DNA of 64,000 bases from Aurelia coerulea. Taxonomy: Eukaryota; Cnidaria; Scyphozoa; Semaeostomeae; Ulmaridae. The notes under the pieces are model-generated. The model made no database searches, was not told the DNA's origin, and worked only from the letters and a program-made list of their open reading frames with translations. The DNA is taken from assembly GCA_039566865.1 (NCBI GenBank), contig CM076948.1, forward strand, positions 21,215,001-21,279,000. Direction: 5' to 3'. Below are positions 18,455 through 30,419 of the stretch, piece after piece. Position 1 is the stretch's first letter. Every line of letters starts with the position of its first letter. Position numbers and translations under genes: made by a program.

Positions 18455-19385
18455 TGATACATCATTTCTCTGATAACAAAGCTGTGAACATTTGCTTTAC
18501 TGATACACACACTACTGTAGCACTTCATGTTTTGAAATTTATCATGACTAGTTCACATATTTGAATGTGAACACCCTGAACAATATCATATAAAAAGCTG
18601 TGAATATTTGCTATACTGGTACACATGCTACTGTAAGCACTTCATGTTTTGAAATTTATCATATTTGATGGGGTGCTCATATATTTGAATGTGCACACCC
18701 TGAACAATGAGCTTTCCCGGCAGCTTTATCTCTGACTCCATCTCATCATTTTATCTTAATATTAACACATTGGCTAGAGATAACCAATTCATGATGGGAA
18801 GCATTTTCCTACCCTTGCACACTTTAAAACATCTTGTGCAGTACATCATTTCTCTGATAACAAAGCTGTGGATATTTGCTATACTGATACACACACTATC
18901 GTAAGCACTTCATGTTTGAAATTTATCATAACTACACGTTTTTTTTTTTATAAGAATCTTGGATCAGCACTTAGTACTAAAAGTTTCTTAATTTCGCATG
19001 AAATTTTCGGTGTTTTAGTAGTAAAAGTTTCTTAATTAGTTTCTTATTTTGTTGGGCCTAAAATTGCGGTATTGTTCGAAGTTAAGCCGTTTTCTCGAGA
19101 AAGGGCTTCCATTTTGCATTGACATTTTCATCAAGAAGAAGACATGCACATCAAGGCAAAAATTTACCAATTTTGCAGTTAAAAATCAAGAAAAGACAAA
19201 TGTACCTTTGTTAGAGAGACATAGAATAAGAGAGACATACAGAAATAAGGTTTTAGAGTTTCTTAACTGTTCTCGAGCGTAGTACTAGAGTTTCTTAAAT
19301 TTTTGGTCATCGTAGTACTAGTTTCTTATAAACCAGTTTCTTATAAAAAAAAAACGTGTAGTTCACATATTTGAATGTGATACAA
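18455..19385. repeat. three ~130-bp tandem units, one interrupted
   Basis: Units with AAAGCTGTGRAYATTTGC, ACTTCATGTTTTGAAATT and CACATATTTGAATGTG start near 18458, 18588 and 18842. The third is cut after ATCATAAC at 18932 and resumes at 19361 with GTTCACATATTTG, with the TA-type MITE between. Confidence 0.8.
18935..19358. mobile_element. TA-type MITE family M2, copy 1 (424 bp)
   Basis: Ends CACGTTTTTTTTTTTATAAG and the complement of CTTATAAAAAAAAAACGTG, with TA on both sides. The precise interruption of a tandem repeat unit confirms the borders. The 77-residue frame inside is also partly open in copy 2, but that only reflects similarity between copies. TA duplication points to Tc1/mariner-type mobilisation. 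Confidence 0.88.
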
Positions 19386-19512
19386 ATCAGAGATAGAAGT
19401 TATTTGGAAAGCATGTAGTGACAAGGCATGTGTTCAGCTGTACACTTGTTGTAAATCTTCTACTATAACTTACCTTGCTGTGCACGTTCTTTGATGTGCA
19501 CGTTCGGGGGTA

Positions 19513-19930
19513 CACGTTCTTTTTTTTATAAGAAACTTGGATCAGCATATAGTACTAAAAGTTTCTTAATTTCACATGAAAATTTCGGTGTTTTAGTAGT
19601 AAAAGTTTCTTAATTAGTTTCTTATTTTTTTGGGCCTAAAATTGCGGTATTGTACGAAGTTGAGCCTTCTTCTCGACAAAGGGCTTCCATTTTGCATTGA
19701 CATTGTCATCAAGAAGAAGCCATGCACATCGATGCAAAAATTTACCAATTTTGCAGTTAAAAGTCAAGAAAAGACGAAGGCACCTTTGTTAGAGAGACAT
19801 AGAATAAGAGAGACATACATTAATAAAGTTTTAGTTTCTTAACTGTTCTTGAGCGTAGTACTAGAGTTTCTTTAATTTTTGGTCATCGTAATACTAGTTT
19901 CTTATAAACCAGTTCCTTATGAAAAAAACG
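19513..19930. mobile_element. TA-type MITE family M2, copy 2
   Basis: Same architecture and about 90 percent similar by eye to 18935-19358: GGATCAGCA near the left end, GGGCCTAAAATTGCGG inside, TTTCTTATAAACCAG near the right end. Left flank TA, right flank TA with one terminal base eroded. Confidence 0.85.
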
Positions 19931-20336
19931 TATATTCCTTCTTTTTCTTCAACCCTTTCTTTTATCCTTTCAACCTACGAAATTTTCACATTCTCTTTGT
20001 ACAACACAAATCTATATAAAACTACGATTCTTTTGAAAGAGTTTACTATCTGAAGATGACGCCTGCATAGCTTGTTCACCAGTAGGCAATGAAATCATTT
20101 CATTCCCTTATTATCTTATGCCCACGCTCCTTCGCAGCGACTTTGCGCAAAATTACTACGTATAGAAACTACTATAAAATCAATTGTGAAAACAAGCGTT
20201 TTGAAGTTGGCATATCAGGGGGTCAAGCAAAATAAACAAATTTATGACACAAGGACAGACAAAGTCAAATTAGTAGGACGCGGCGGAGGAGCGTGGTCTT
20301 ATGCCCTGTTGATGATCAATCACGGGCAATAAGAAA

Positions 20337-20527
20337 CGTATAGTGAACTCACCAACCGAAAATGTGTGTTTTTTTGTGTCAATTCTCCTGTGTTCTGTTG
20401 TTTTCGCCATTTTGTTTGTGTAAATTCTTCAGTTGCGCGCGCATGGTGCCTCGCAGTCGTGCTCGCAATGGACTGAGGAGAATTGACACAAAAAACACAC
20501 ATTTTCGGTCGGTGAGTACACTATACG
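20337..20527. repeat. inverted repeat with divergent first-exon-like arms
   Basis: Arms 20337-20388 and 20477-20527 are complementary except for about three positions. The 88-base centre is unique. Reading outwards, each strand has an ATG in the centre (minus near 20413, ATGGCGAAAACAAC; plus at 20443, ATGGTGCCTCGCAG), a short frame through AGGAGAATTGACACAAAA, and a consensus donor (GTGAGT) at the far end of the arm. Both could be first coding exons of divergent transcripts. The arms differ by one A, so the frames differ beyond it. No downstream exon was recognised on either side. Confidence 0.5.
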
Positions 20528-20559
20528 ATCGCGCGTGGATCAATAGACGATTACGCTAA

Positions 20560-21120
20560 CCCTATTTTGGTTGGGGGGGGGCAAATTTGCCCCCCTAGTA
20601 GACTTTGTGCTATAACCCTGCCAGGAGAACAATTATGGCCCGAAAACTTTCTGACATTTTGCTGCTACTTATTATGCAAGGACTCAAGAAGTTTCATAAA
20701 AATATTTTGACAAATGAGGTGGAGGGAGACAATTTTCCGGACGTGACTCTGTCAAAATCGCCAATTCTCGAATATTAATTTTCGCATAAAAAGTAGCAAA
20801 AATGCAATATTTCGCAAAGATATTTTGTAGGATAGTACTATTTGATGTAATCCATCATAATTTTCATGTTTGAATGGAAATTATGCTCCAAATTAAATTT
20901 TATCGCATTTTTACTGATTTTGACCAATTTTACCACTTTTCTTAACCACACAAAGAAAAATGCTGACGCAAGCAATAATGGTGGCTAATTTTAGGCTAAT
21001 TTTTATATTTTCATAAAGTACATGCCTGGGGCTATTATTACACCAAATTTGGTTGCTCTATCTATTTCCAGTCAAGAGTTAGGTAGGGGTTTTTTTGCCC
21101 CCCCCCCCAACCAAAATAGG
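20560..21120. mobile_element. TTAA-type MITE family T3 (561 bp)
   Basis: Left end CCCTATTTTGGTTGGGGGGG, with inner palindrome of G run, CAAATTTG, C run. Right end CCCCCAACCAAAATAGG. The left flank is CTAA and the right flank is eroded, so the TTAA duplication is only half kept. Structure parallels families T1 and T2. Confidence 0.75.
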
Positions 21121-21582
21121 ACATGTCAGATAGCCCAACCACTACTATAAGTTTAAACTTGGTAAATATATGTACTTGGATGCAAAAAATCAAAATCACA
21201 TGATTAAATCAAACTATCTCTATTATTCTCGTTGCTATGACAACAAGAAGATTATCATGATTATCATGATTATTACCAACATGATTGAAACAATGAAATG
21301 AGGCACTAAATTGACATTTTTGTTTTAAATTGAGTTGGATATCATCAAATACATGCGTAAAGATAATTTGGCATATATTTCAGGTTGTTATCTGCAACAA
21401 TTAGAAAAAAGTTATACAGATTTTGTTGACTACACAGAAAAACATTGGTTGCCATGGTTACGAGGCTATATTTATCATCGTGAAATTTCCATCATTCGAT
21501 ACAGTATAGATATAAAGTCAAAGTAGCAGTTGAGTATTGGCATCCTGCATTGCATATTTTAGCATTGGAGAATAAAAATTTG

Positions 21583-21616
21583 GTTGCCCCCCCCCCCCAA
21601 GGTGAGATAAGGTTAA
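21583..21616. repeat. partial C-run MITE end
   Basis: TTGGTTGCCCCCCCCCCCCAAG followed by GGTTAAG resembles an isolated end of the T3-type elements; the other end was not identified. Confidence 0.35.
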
Positions 21617-22079
21617 GAACAAAGTTTTCCCATTCAGAGCTTTTTTCTATACGACCCTGCTTGAATTTTGAATTTGACAAACTTTATTCGCGGAGAACGG
21701 TTTTTGAATGGCCAGAGAATAGATGATAAACATGTAGCAAACTGCATACCTTGAAATATTTTAATTGTTTTGACTCACCCGGGATATATCACGTGTAACC
21801 CTGACACTTTCTGGTACAATTTCATTCAATTGAATTATGAGTGTGCATTTTTAGCTTAGTAAGATGGTGGATTTGTAATTATATCAGAGTTGCAGTTATC
21901 ATTAGCACCACTTTGTTATACAAACAACGCATCTTTTTCTGCTCTCTGTCCTATAGCCTTCAATGCAGGAATAGCGTCCTAAACTTTGATCCGTTGACAC
22001 CCGGGAGCAGGGGCAGTACAGAGAATTTGGATGCCAGGAATGTGCCGCCGAAAAGTGTATCCCCTTTAAGATTTTAGTC

Positions 22080-23090
22080 TAAACAGGGGACTTGCTGACT
22101 TTGCCTTCTCAAAAGTTGCAAAGAATGATTTGAGTGGTACATATACAGGTTTTAATTTTCGGAGATTTGGAAAAAATTTTGTTCTGCATCTTATCTCTTT
22201 TTTGGGACACACACCAGTCTGCAACAAAGTCACGTGTCGGCCCCCCCCCTTCCCCCGCGAGATCGGTGGTCTAAAAATTCTTTAAGAATTTCAGTCACTG
22301 CACTTGAGATAAGCAGCGCTGCAAGTCATCAGTTGGACCTGGGGTTGGAGCCAGTGTTGAGGTGAGGTGGATCTCAATCAGCAAAACACAAGGTTCTCAA
22401 GTGTCACAATTTATTGAATGTCAGCCCAGAGGGAAGGTGGGCGGGGTACTTGGGTAAGCGGGGTGGAGGGTAAGCCGACCAAAAGATAGCTTTTCATTCG
22501 GCTCCTAGCCTTGCCCCAAGTCTATTTCGTCAGCTGTAATAAGTCTATCTGTGGGGCAAGTCTATTCGGCTCCAGAAGTTTCCGTTTTTTGTCAATATAA
22601 AAAGTCTAAAATGAAGAATTACCCAAGACACTATGTACAACTATACAATACCACAAGGATTACGGAATTTGTCCCGGATATCCGATTCCAGAAAAACCTG
22701 TCAGGGTAAACTCTAAAATGCAAAATTTAACGGTTAAGCTAACCGAGCAGTATTGAAAAAACCCGCTCTAACAAAATACATCCTTTTGACAACTGCACTG
22801 GCTCTGGAAAAATTGCCCTCTTTTGATACCAGGCGGTGAAAAGAAAAACAGGCGAAAATGATGCCCTGAAAAACAGCACATTCCAGTAGGACAGAAATAC
22901 TAAGAAACCCCTCTAGATTTCAATGAAGAAAAATTTTTCATTACAGATACACGCCCTGTGCTGTGTACTAACACCTGTGGGAATAAATAAGAATGCCAAT
23001 TTTTGGCAGGTCATAATGACCATCTGTTAATCCATTCGTTCTAATCTTGCAATTACATGTGAATCTTATTTTACAAATCTATATTGAATG
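22080..23090. other. gene-less stretch
   Basis: No coding exon recognised. C runs at 22240 and G-rich stretches at 22435-22475 may be eroded MITE ends. Confidence 0.35.
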
Positions 23091-23095
23091 AATTT

Positions 23096-23172
23096 TCGCT
23101 CCTCCCTCCGCAAGCAATCTGGCGAAACGCGTGTTTTTGACAGATTGCTTGCGGAGGAGCGAAGCTTCATTC
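23096..23172. repeat. perfect-looking hairpin
   Basis: TTCGCTCCTCC.TCCGCAAGCAATCTG pairs with CAGATTGCTTGCGGAGGAGCGAA around a loop of about 20 bases (GCGAAACGCGTG...), one extra base apart. Either a very small foldback element or a structured RNA. Confidence 0.75.
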
Positions 23173-24432
23173 AGAAACCGTTGATGCAGCAGCTTGAGAA
23201 TACAAACTAAGCCTTATTGGGGCCAACGTATGAGTTTCAATCGGTGAGAAGTTTAGGCCCAAATGACGTTTCTGACAGAGATCGCTGAATATCGCCTGTG
23301 ATTTTGATATGAAAAAGAAGGGAAAGTGTTTAGGTTATTGCTTAGGGCAATATCCATAATCGCTGAGAATGTTATCCTTATATCTTATTTATTTTTAGCT
23401 TAACGAAGGTCAATATTTGTCAACCGGAAAATGAATACAACATCGGCTCCAAATGAGAGATTTGTCTGAGCACGCTACAAACTGCAGAGGGGCATCCCTT
23501 TTTAAAAAAAGTCCATGTAGTTATTGTAACTTAGTAGCCATTTCAATTTTCGTGAGGGTACTCAAGAATTCCCTTCCAACGACCGATTTGATATCACGTG
23601 GTTAGAAAAAGGCGATTTGATTGGCTGAGTACCGTGAAATTGGATGACTTCCACGTGCTTCAGCAACCAGTAAGGATTTGAACTGTATGCTTGCATTATT
23701 AATAATCTATATATATAAGGCACGAAGCCGTTTATCCAATTAGCTTTCTTCTTTTGTCAACCATTGTCAATTTAACACTACTCCATTGTAAGATAACAAT
23801 AAATCATTGAATTTGAACAATCAATCTTTTCGATGTATGACCGGGAAATCAATCCTTTCATGTCCCAGGGGGGTACTCTGGGATAGGGGTGCTTGATGCA
23901 AAAATTGAAATCCTGCCCATTTTGAAGTCTTCTTCCGCCCATACAATTTCGATTGGAGCACTTCTTCCTATGCATTCCTAATGAGATGATTCTTACGTTC
24001 CTGAATGCAGTCGACATTCATTCATACTAACAAAATATACAGCAACCCCCCCCCCCCCTCTAAACATTCAGATTCTAGCAACAATATTTGCGGGCCTATG
24101 GAAACTCGGCAACCTTCACCGGAGGCAAAAAAGTTTAGCAGGAATGGGAGGCAGATCTTAACGGGCACGACAAGTCTTTAGATGACCCCAAATAAACATT
24201 ATGCCATTGGATGTATGGCACGGTTAGCGAAGCAAATATAGAACTGTAAGGAACTTGCCTTTGCGTCGAAACACCTCCATAAACTGAGCTCTGATATTTA
24301 ACTTTCCTCTCTCTCTCTCTTAAAGTCAACTTTTCTTTTCGAAATTCGGCTTGGTATCCTCGAAGTTTCTTCAGCTTGGTATTCCATGCAAAATTCCGCA
24401 TGCAATGGGATTCATTCGCACTAACCATTAAT

Positions 24433-24722
24433 TGATATGGTCACGTGGCAGGAAGATCTCAATCGCAAATGAATACAATCAATAAATTTTCCGCCACGTT
24501 ACCAGATATAGACAATAATTTTTCCTACCTGACCAAGGCTACAAATATTTTTTTTAAATTGGCATCTCAATGGTAAATGAAAAATACAATAATTTTTCCG
24601 TCATGTGACAAAATGAATGAAGACATAACTTTTGGCATAACGGAACAACCAGACCCAGGACCACTAGGACCGGACACTAACGGACCAGACCCTAGAGGAA
24701 TGCCTTACCCAGTACCCTCGCT
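24433..24722. repeat. dispersed repeat with GGTCACGTGGCAGGAAG and GGACC-rich parts, copy 1
   Basis: 24436-24550 recurs in direct orientation at 27350-27470. 24640-24705 (CCAGACCCAGGACCACTAGG) recurs in inverted orientation at 27240-27320. The two loci together look like rearranged copies of one element. Confidence 0.7.
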
Positions 24723-24845
24723 TTGACGTTGGATAGGAAGTCAGTCACCGAGAGGAGGGGAATTTCATTCAAAATATCTCGTACACGAAATCCTTCTGTT
24801 CTGAAAAATCTCGCACACTTCACTCAAAAATAATTGGACACGGTA

Positions 24846-25318
24846 CAGTAAAAACCCGCATATAAGAACCTACAATTTTGCAAGTCAGCCTAACTAGGTT
24901 CTTATGTTTTGGGTATTTAGTGGGAAATGAGGCTGTTCAGGTTCTTAAATTGGTTCTTATTTTATTCATGGCTTTCAGGAATTTATTTTCTTCAGATTCA
25001 AACTTCAGGCCTATTATTTACTGTCAGTTCACATTAGTTGAGCTTATGAGATATATTCCCCGACAGAAATTTGTGGAAGAATCAGAAACGTTTATATAAT
25101 CCAGAGAAAATCTTTCAAAAGCTTCTCATCAGGTAATATAAATATTTTTTATTCTTCCACAAACTTCTGTTGTGAATAAGGCCCCCCCATGCTCTCTGAA
25201 AATAAGAACCCATTTTAAATTCCAGGCTGAATGGGTTCTTATATAATTGGGGTTTAATTTCAAAATTTCAGCCTGTAGGTTCTTAATCCACTAGGTTCTT
25301 ATATGCGGGTTTTTACTG
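24846..25318. mobile_element. TA-type MITE family M1, copy 1 (473 bp)
   Basis: Ends CAGTAAAAACCCGCATATAA and the exact complement at 25299-25318, flanked by TA. Multiple TAGGTTCTTAT blocks lie inside. Related copies are at 59166-59590 and, truncated, at 57653. Confidence 0.92.
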
Positions 25319-25369
25319 TACAGTATGGTAATAGCAACAGTAATAGTAATTTTGAATGAAAATTACGAA

Positions 25370-25470
25370 AGTTTCTTAGCATTTTGATACTGGTGGTGGG
25401 GTAGTATTTTTCGAAAATTTTAGCCTACGTTTTCTTATGAGCTGTTTCTTATGAGCTGTTCCCTATAAAA
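25370..25470. mobile_element. remnant of MITE family M2-like element
   Basis: AAAGTTTCTTAGC...GCCTACGTTTTCTTATGAGCTGTTTCTTATG resembles the right half of 54502-54887. Confidence 0.55.
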
Positions 25471-25473
25471 AGG

Positions 25474-25628
25474 CAGGCCCGTAAGAAGCGGGGGGGGGGG
25501 CAGGGGGGTTTAAGCCCCCCAATAATTTTGAAAACAATGGTGCCACGCCACAAGTATTATTTAGATGTATTGTTCTCTATTGTTTTAAGAACAATCCCCC
25601 AATCAAAAGCTGCTTCCTACGGCCCCGT
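25474..25628. mobile_element. short G/C-run MITE
   Basis: CAGGCCCGTAAGAAGC at the left and GCTTCCTACGGCCCCG at the right are inverted, with a G run and a C run just inside the left end. The ends look hAT-like; no target duplication is clear. Confidence 0.5.
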
Positions 25629-25891
25629 AAATAGGTGAATGCACATGCATGATACAAGAAAACAAATGCACACAAATGCACATTTTGAGATGCAATATTG
25701 TGATCATGGGATTTACCAAAGACAAGTGGGGTCAGTGCGTGATTTGAGAGAATGGTTCTATTAAAATTCCCAAAATTGTCACTCTTTCTTTCGTAATCGC
25801 CTTACCCCATATATCTGCCAATTGCCACCTTCACAATAAACATTACGAACAGATATGTTTTCAAAAAGCTGCCTGCTAAATTATTTTGGAG

Positions 25892-26868
25892 CAGTGGCGG
25901 AATTTATGGGGGGGGGTTGGTGGGGGCAATTGCCCCCCCCAATTCGATAAGACTCGGAAATTTTCTTAAAAGTCGGAAATTTCGTAGGTGGGATTGAAAC
26001 TGTAGTGAAGAAACGAGTCATCGTCAAGAAGTGGACGAGTTTTTATATAGAAAGAGCAAACGAAATGCACAAGCTCAAAAAGCATATTCTAAAGTTTTTA
26101 TTCACTTTTATTTATTTCATAAACGAGAAGAAAGTTCTTGGGTATGGGTTAGTTAGAGAGTAACAATATTTCCGCGAGATACTGAAGCTTTGGGAGAGGC
26201 ATTCTAAGCCAATGTAAAGGTTGGAGTTCTCCAAAATTTTCCTGGACGCGACATTAACACAACTTATCAGCGAATTTACAAAGTTTCCATGATGGGGGCG
26301 GGGGCAGGCAAAACCTGAATTGTGAGAAGCGTTCTAAGAAAAAGTAGAGGTTTTTCACGCAAAACTTTTTTAGAACCGGTTATTCATATCTTCATATCAT
26401 CAAATATTCAAATTTGGCACTGGCAAACAATGAATCCAAGAGCTCTCCTAAGCCCAAGTAAACTATCTGATTACCCAAAAAATTTCCTTGGGATGCTACT
26501 CTGAAAAAATGATACAACATTGTCAAAATCCCAATTCAGTACTGGCAAACATAGGGTCATGAAAGGCATTCTAAGCAAAAATAGAGGGAGTGTCCTCAAA
26601 AATTTTCCTGGGGGCTTCGCCCCCAGCGTCCTCGTGGCTGTTAGACATACCGACAGTACGTTCATAATACATTCTTGCCTTTTTCTATCAACTGCTGAAT
26701 ATAAATAGTTTTGAAATCTGATATACAATGACCTTAGCACATTCAAGGAACTATTTTCGTCAGGTCTAAGTCTTCCAGCGAAATGCCTGAGAACAAAAGC
26801 ATTTCCTCCGACTCGGAAAATTTACGGCTTGCCCCCCCCCCACTCAAAAAGCTGAATTTCCGCCACTG
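25892..26868. mobile_element. hAT-like MITE, CAGTGGCGGAA ends (977 bp)
   Basis: Ends CAGTGGCGGAATTTA and GAATTTCCGCCACTG. Flanks TTTTGGAG (25884-25891) and TTTCGGAG (26869-26876) agree at seven of eight bases. G and C runs sit just inside each end. The inside has three diverged copies of a block beginning GGCATTCTAAG. CAGTGGCGG ends and 8-bp duplications are typical of hAT elements. Confidence 0.9.
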
Positions 26869-27235
26869 TTTCGGAGTCCCAAACTTTTAAAGAGCATGGA
26901 GAAGCCAGAATCAAGTCCAGAAATTGAGATTGTGGAGATGGAATACAACGTGGCTGGCATCACGACGTCATTGCAACTACTTGTATCACATCAAGCGAGG
27001 TTGAAAGATAAAATATTTAGGACATGTAGTTAAATGCTTAGGCCCATTGGGCAATGGCTTGATGCTGGATCATAGTTTGTCTGCTGATTTAATATGACTT
27101 AATATACCATGCATTTTTGCGTTTGTTGTGGCATCCAGAAGGTAGGACTTCCTTACAGCAGAGAAGTGACTGCCTAATCTTACTATGGAGCGAAGCTTCT
27201 GTGTTGGCCGCCATTGCAAACAAACGCGCTGGAAG

Positions 27236-27472
27236 GAAAGGAATGGATATTCCCCTAGGGTCTGGTCCGTTAGGGTCCGGTCCTACTGGTCCTGGGTCTG
27301 GGTATTCCGTTATGCCAAAACTTTTTCCTACGTGCCCAATCTTATTATGGTCACGTGGCAGGAAGATCTCAATCGCAAATGAATACATTCAATAAATTTT
27401 ACGCCACGTGACCAGATATAGACGATAATTCTTCCTACATGACCAAAATGACCAAGGCTTTATCTCGTGGCA
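27236..27472. repeat. dispersed repeat, copy 2
   Basis: See 24433-24722 for the partner. Its minus strand reads as short Gly-Pro-Asp repeats (PGPVGPDPNGPDPRG), which looks collagen-like but follows from a GGACC/GGTCC simple repeat and has no support as a gene. Confidence 0.7.
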
Positions 27473-28340
27473 GTACAGTTCGAATATTTCTCAAAGGTGA
27501 GAGGGAATGTACAGTGCATTAGTATTTTTGAGATGAGAGAGACAGAGGATCATCACGTGTCGTGATTAGGCATTTGCGAAAGGCTGATTGGTTGACCCAG
27601 AATCGCACCATTGAGCGGGCTTATGATTGGTTGCCTACTGCCATACGTGTTGAAAATAAGCTATTACGAAAGAACTGCCTATCCTCAAATTACTGACAAT
27701 GGGGATAATTTATGATTCGCGAAGCAGATTTTTCTAAGATCTGCAGAAGATAGGAGCCAATGAAATTTATTGGTTGGCAAGGGGATCAATTAGACGCCGT
27801 GATTTGCAGTTCGTAATGAGATGCATTAAAAGATAAACAAGTTAAGAATTTAGTGATTTCCAGAGGGTCGAAATTAACCGAAGAAAAATCTTCCTTTCAC
27901 TAAACGCGGTTTGTGCAAGGTTAAAAGCTTGCATTTGCAGAGAGCAGGAAAATCTAAAAATATCCCATTCAAATCTAAGTTGCACACAATGTCAACAAAG
28001 GGTAGCCTAAGAATGAGATTTTTATCTTGCTAAGAAACAATGCTGTGTCTGAGTTATTTCTTTATTCTATTTATAGAGGAGCCTATTTACCATTGCACAT
28101 TTGCTTTAATTTCTCCCCTTCCAGAAAATCAAGGTAAACAGGCCCAAAAAGGAATCTTATCTTTCACCAGTCAGATCATCCACAACATAATTTGCAGCTA
28201 ATACATTCTAAATCTTCGTTCTACTTCCATTATAAATCTCAATTCTATTTCCATTATAAATCTCATGATGTGCAAATGTGTGGGGAATGGAAACGCCTCG
28301 CGATGGTGAGATGCCAGTAACCTAATAGAATAGAAACTCG
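27473..28340. other. gene-less stretch
   Basis: No coding or repeat signal recognised apart from short direct repeats near 28215-28260 (TCTATTTCCATTATAAATCTC twice, diverged). Confidence 0.35.
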
Positions 28341-28344
28341 AGGA

Positions 28345-28600
28345 ATTTTGGCCTCGAGTGTGGTGTCGGGGGAGCTGGGCCCCAATAGCCACTGGTGAGC
28401 CATGGAGGGAGCTGGGCCTCGACCTAGCCTGTCTGTCGGGAGATGGGCCTACAAGCCAGGGGCTCTATCCTTACCTATAAACGCGGTCCCCAACGAAGGA
28501 GATGGGCCTCGTGATTTTTTGCTGCGTGCATGCGGAGGAGATAGGCTCCGATTCGAAACACTGAATTTGGTGCGGGGGAGATGGGCCTCGACTCGAAATA
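28345..28600. repeat. GC-richer region with GGAGATGGGCCTCG repeats
   Basis: GGAGCTGGGCC or GGAGATGGGCCTCG occurs about six times at irregular spacing, with CGA.TCGAAAYACTGAATTTGG twice at the right. Open frames on both strands come from this composition. Function unknown. Confidence 0.55.
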
Positions 28601-28845
28601 CTGAATTTGGGCTCCTACTGGAAACAGGAGCACATGACAACTGTGGAGGATTTTGGCTCCCAGCTTGTCATGAGGAACCATGAACGTTATTTTGATGTTA
28701 GACCATTTTTCGAGTTTGTGTTTGAAGTGTTTTGTTTAAACAGGCACTTCACCGCCACAAATTGCTTCGAAATTCCCCACAAACGAGAGTAGCAGTAGGG
28801 CGTATGCTATTAAAACCACCTTCTTTTAAACGTGTAAAATAAGAC

Positions 28846-28902
28846 TAATGATAATAATGATACAAATTATAAAACAATAATAATAATGATAATAATTAAA
28901 CG
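28846..28902. repeat. AATAATGAT microsatellite
   Basis: Imperfect three-base repeat of AAT/GAT. Confidence 0.75.
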
Positions 28903-29208
28903 GAATGGAGGCTCATCAGGAGTTTTCGTATGCAAATATCAATTGTGAAAGACAAAACGGAACACCCAGTGCACAAAAGCATGGTTCTAGGAAGACCAGA
29001 ATTCGAATTTCGCTAATTGTTTGGTTAGTTTGTGTTTTGTTGTACCCGCCGGCATTGGGGAGGGGGGGGGAGTAGTGAGTGTTTAGGCGCCAAAAGATTA
29101 CGTACGACTGAGGCTAGCCTGGTTTTAAACAGATAATGCGAATGAAAAAAAAAATGGAGGATTATAGCAACTTTTCACGGGAAAGGTGAAACGGAAGATT
29201 CTGGTAAG

Positions 29209-29249
29209 ATGGCGGCTTCGGGTACGTCTCCGTGCCGAGATACACACAG
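29209..29249 (+). CDS. possible first coding exon of unknown gene
   Basis: AAG-ATGGCG context, then 13 codons (MAASGTSPCRDTH) and a donor CACAG|GTAAAT, leaving two bases of the next codon. Local GC rises here relative to the flanks. No further exon was identified downstream in the window; if real, introns would contain repeats and perhaps receptor B. I do not recognise the peptide. Confidence 0.3.
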
Positions 29250-29787
29250 GTAAATATAAACTATAAACAGCAAGCATGCACTGATGCTCTGTCAGCGGGT
29301 TCTCTCCGAAGAAAAGGTGCGATTAATTACGATACGACCCCACCCGTTTCTTGCATCAGAAATCAGAGGAAATTGTCCCTTTCCTCTTAGTTTCCAACTG
29401 AAAAATTGTCATGAAATCTTTATATTTTTTGCAGTGTTTTAAACCTATCTGTTACATCTTCAGCCGTCTCAAAGGCTACCGTATACGCCTAACTATAACG
29501 CAGTTTTAATATGTCGCATTTGATTGAATTTGATAAAATAATATGACACTCAAGTAGTCTGCTTTTACTCGATATGTGATTTACTACATCTAACAGCACT
29601 CCGCAGGAGCTAGGAATGTTGAAGCGCGAGCGAAGCTCGCGCTTAACTTCCTAGTGATGAAATAAGCTCTGACAATGATGGAATTTCCTCTATGTAAAAG
29701 TGCTGTCATTTTCCAACATCTGAAATAGGCCATGATTACGAAAACTTCAAACAATTGATGAATAATTCAATTAATGTGACCAACCTA

Positions 29788-30415
29788 CCGGGTGAGTCAG
29801 AAAAAGAATCCCCGTTTGAAAGGTTACTGCTCCCTGGATATCGAGACAATGATATCGGCAAATATATATTTTAATGGTAGAAATGCTCAAATCTACTATA
29901 AATTTATCTGACTGAAATCGGCCACTCCATTCTGTAATTATAAGGGATTTTCTCGAGAAAGCCTCTTCAAAAATCCTTCAAAAAGGGCCCAAAATCATGA
30001 ACAAATTTCCCTTACATTTCTGCCTTACAATGACATTACAGCAATGTCTTGTGGACGCTTTTTGGCACGTGCTATCCTCTTCGGAGGATGAGTAAGTCCT
30101 CCCCTGGTAACAATGACCTATTCAGAGGGATTCCATTCTCTCAGAAAGAAAAATACATGAATTTATGTGAGTGTCATCAATTTTAGGAAGGAAAATTTGC
30201 TCATTGTTTTCATTCGTTTTTGCAGGTTTTTGGAAGGGGCTTTCTGCAGAAAATCACCCATATCGACGGGAAGGGATGGCTGATTAAGGCCGGGTAAATT
30301 ACTGAACCTAATTGAACATATTGGCAATAAAACAAGACAGTTTTCAATAATATTGCTTTGATATTTATGGAGCAGTGGCTTTCCAAACAGGGATTCATTT
30401 TTCTGACTCATCCGG
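29788..30415. mobile_element. foldback element FB2 (about 630 bp)
   Basis: Left end CCGGGTGAGTCAGAAAAAGA and right end complement CCGGATGAGTCAGAAAAATG. The arms stay inverted through CCC.GTTTG.AAGG...ACTGCTCC and ATATC.A..CAAT. A nested relative occupies 54455-56285. The two minus-strand frames inside follow the repeat. Confidence 0.8.
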
Positions 30416-30419
30416 CATA

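Noticed and set aside
19049..19842. Two similar 70-77 residue frames
   Set aside because: They are the same stretch of two copies of one MITE; the second copy is shifted at the ends and there is no start or splice context.
27089..27388. Collagen-like Gly-Pro frame
   Set aside because: Produced by a GGACC/GGTCC simple repeat inside a dispersed repeat; interrupted outside it.
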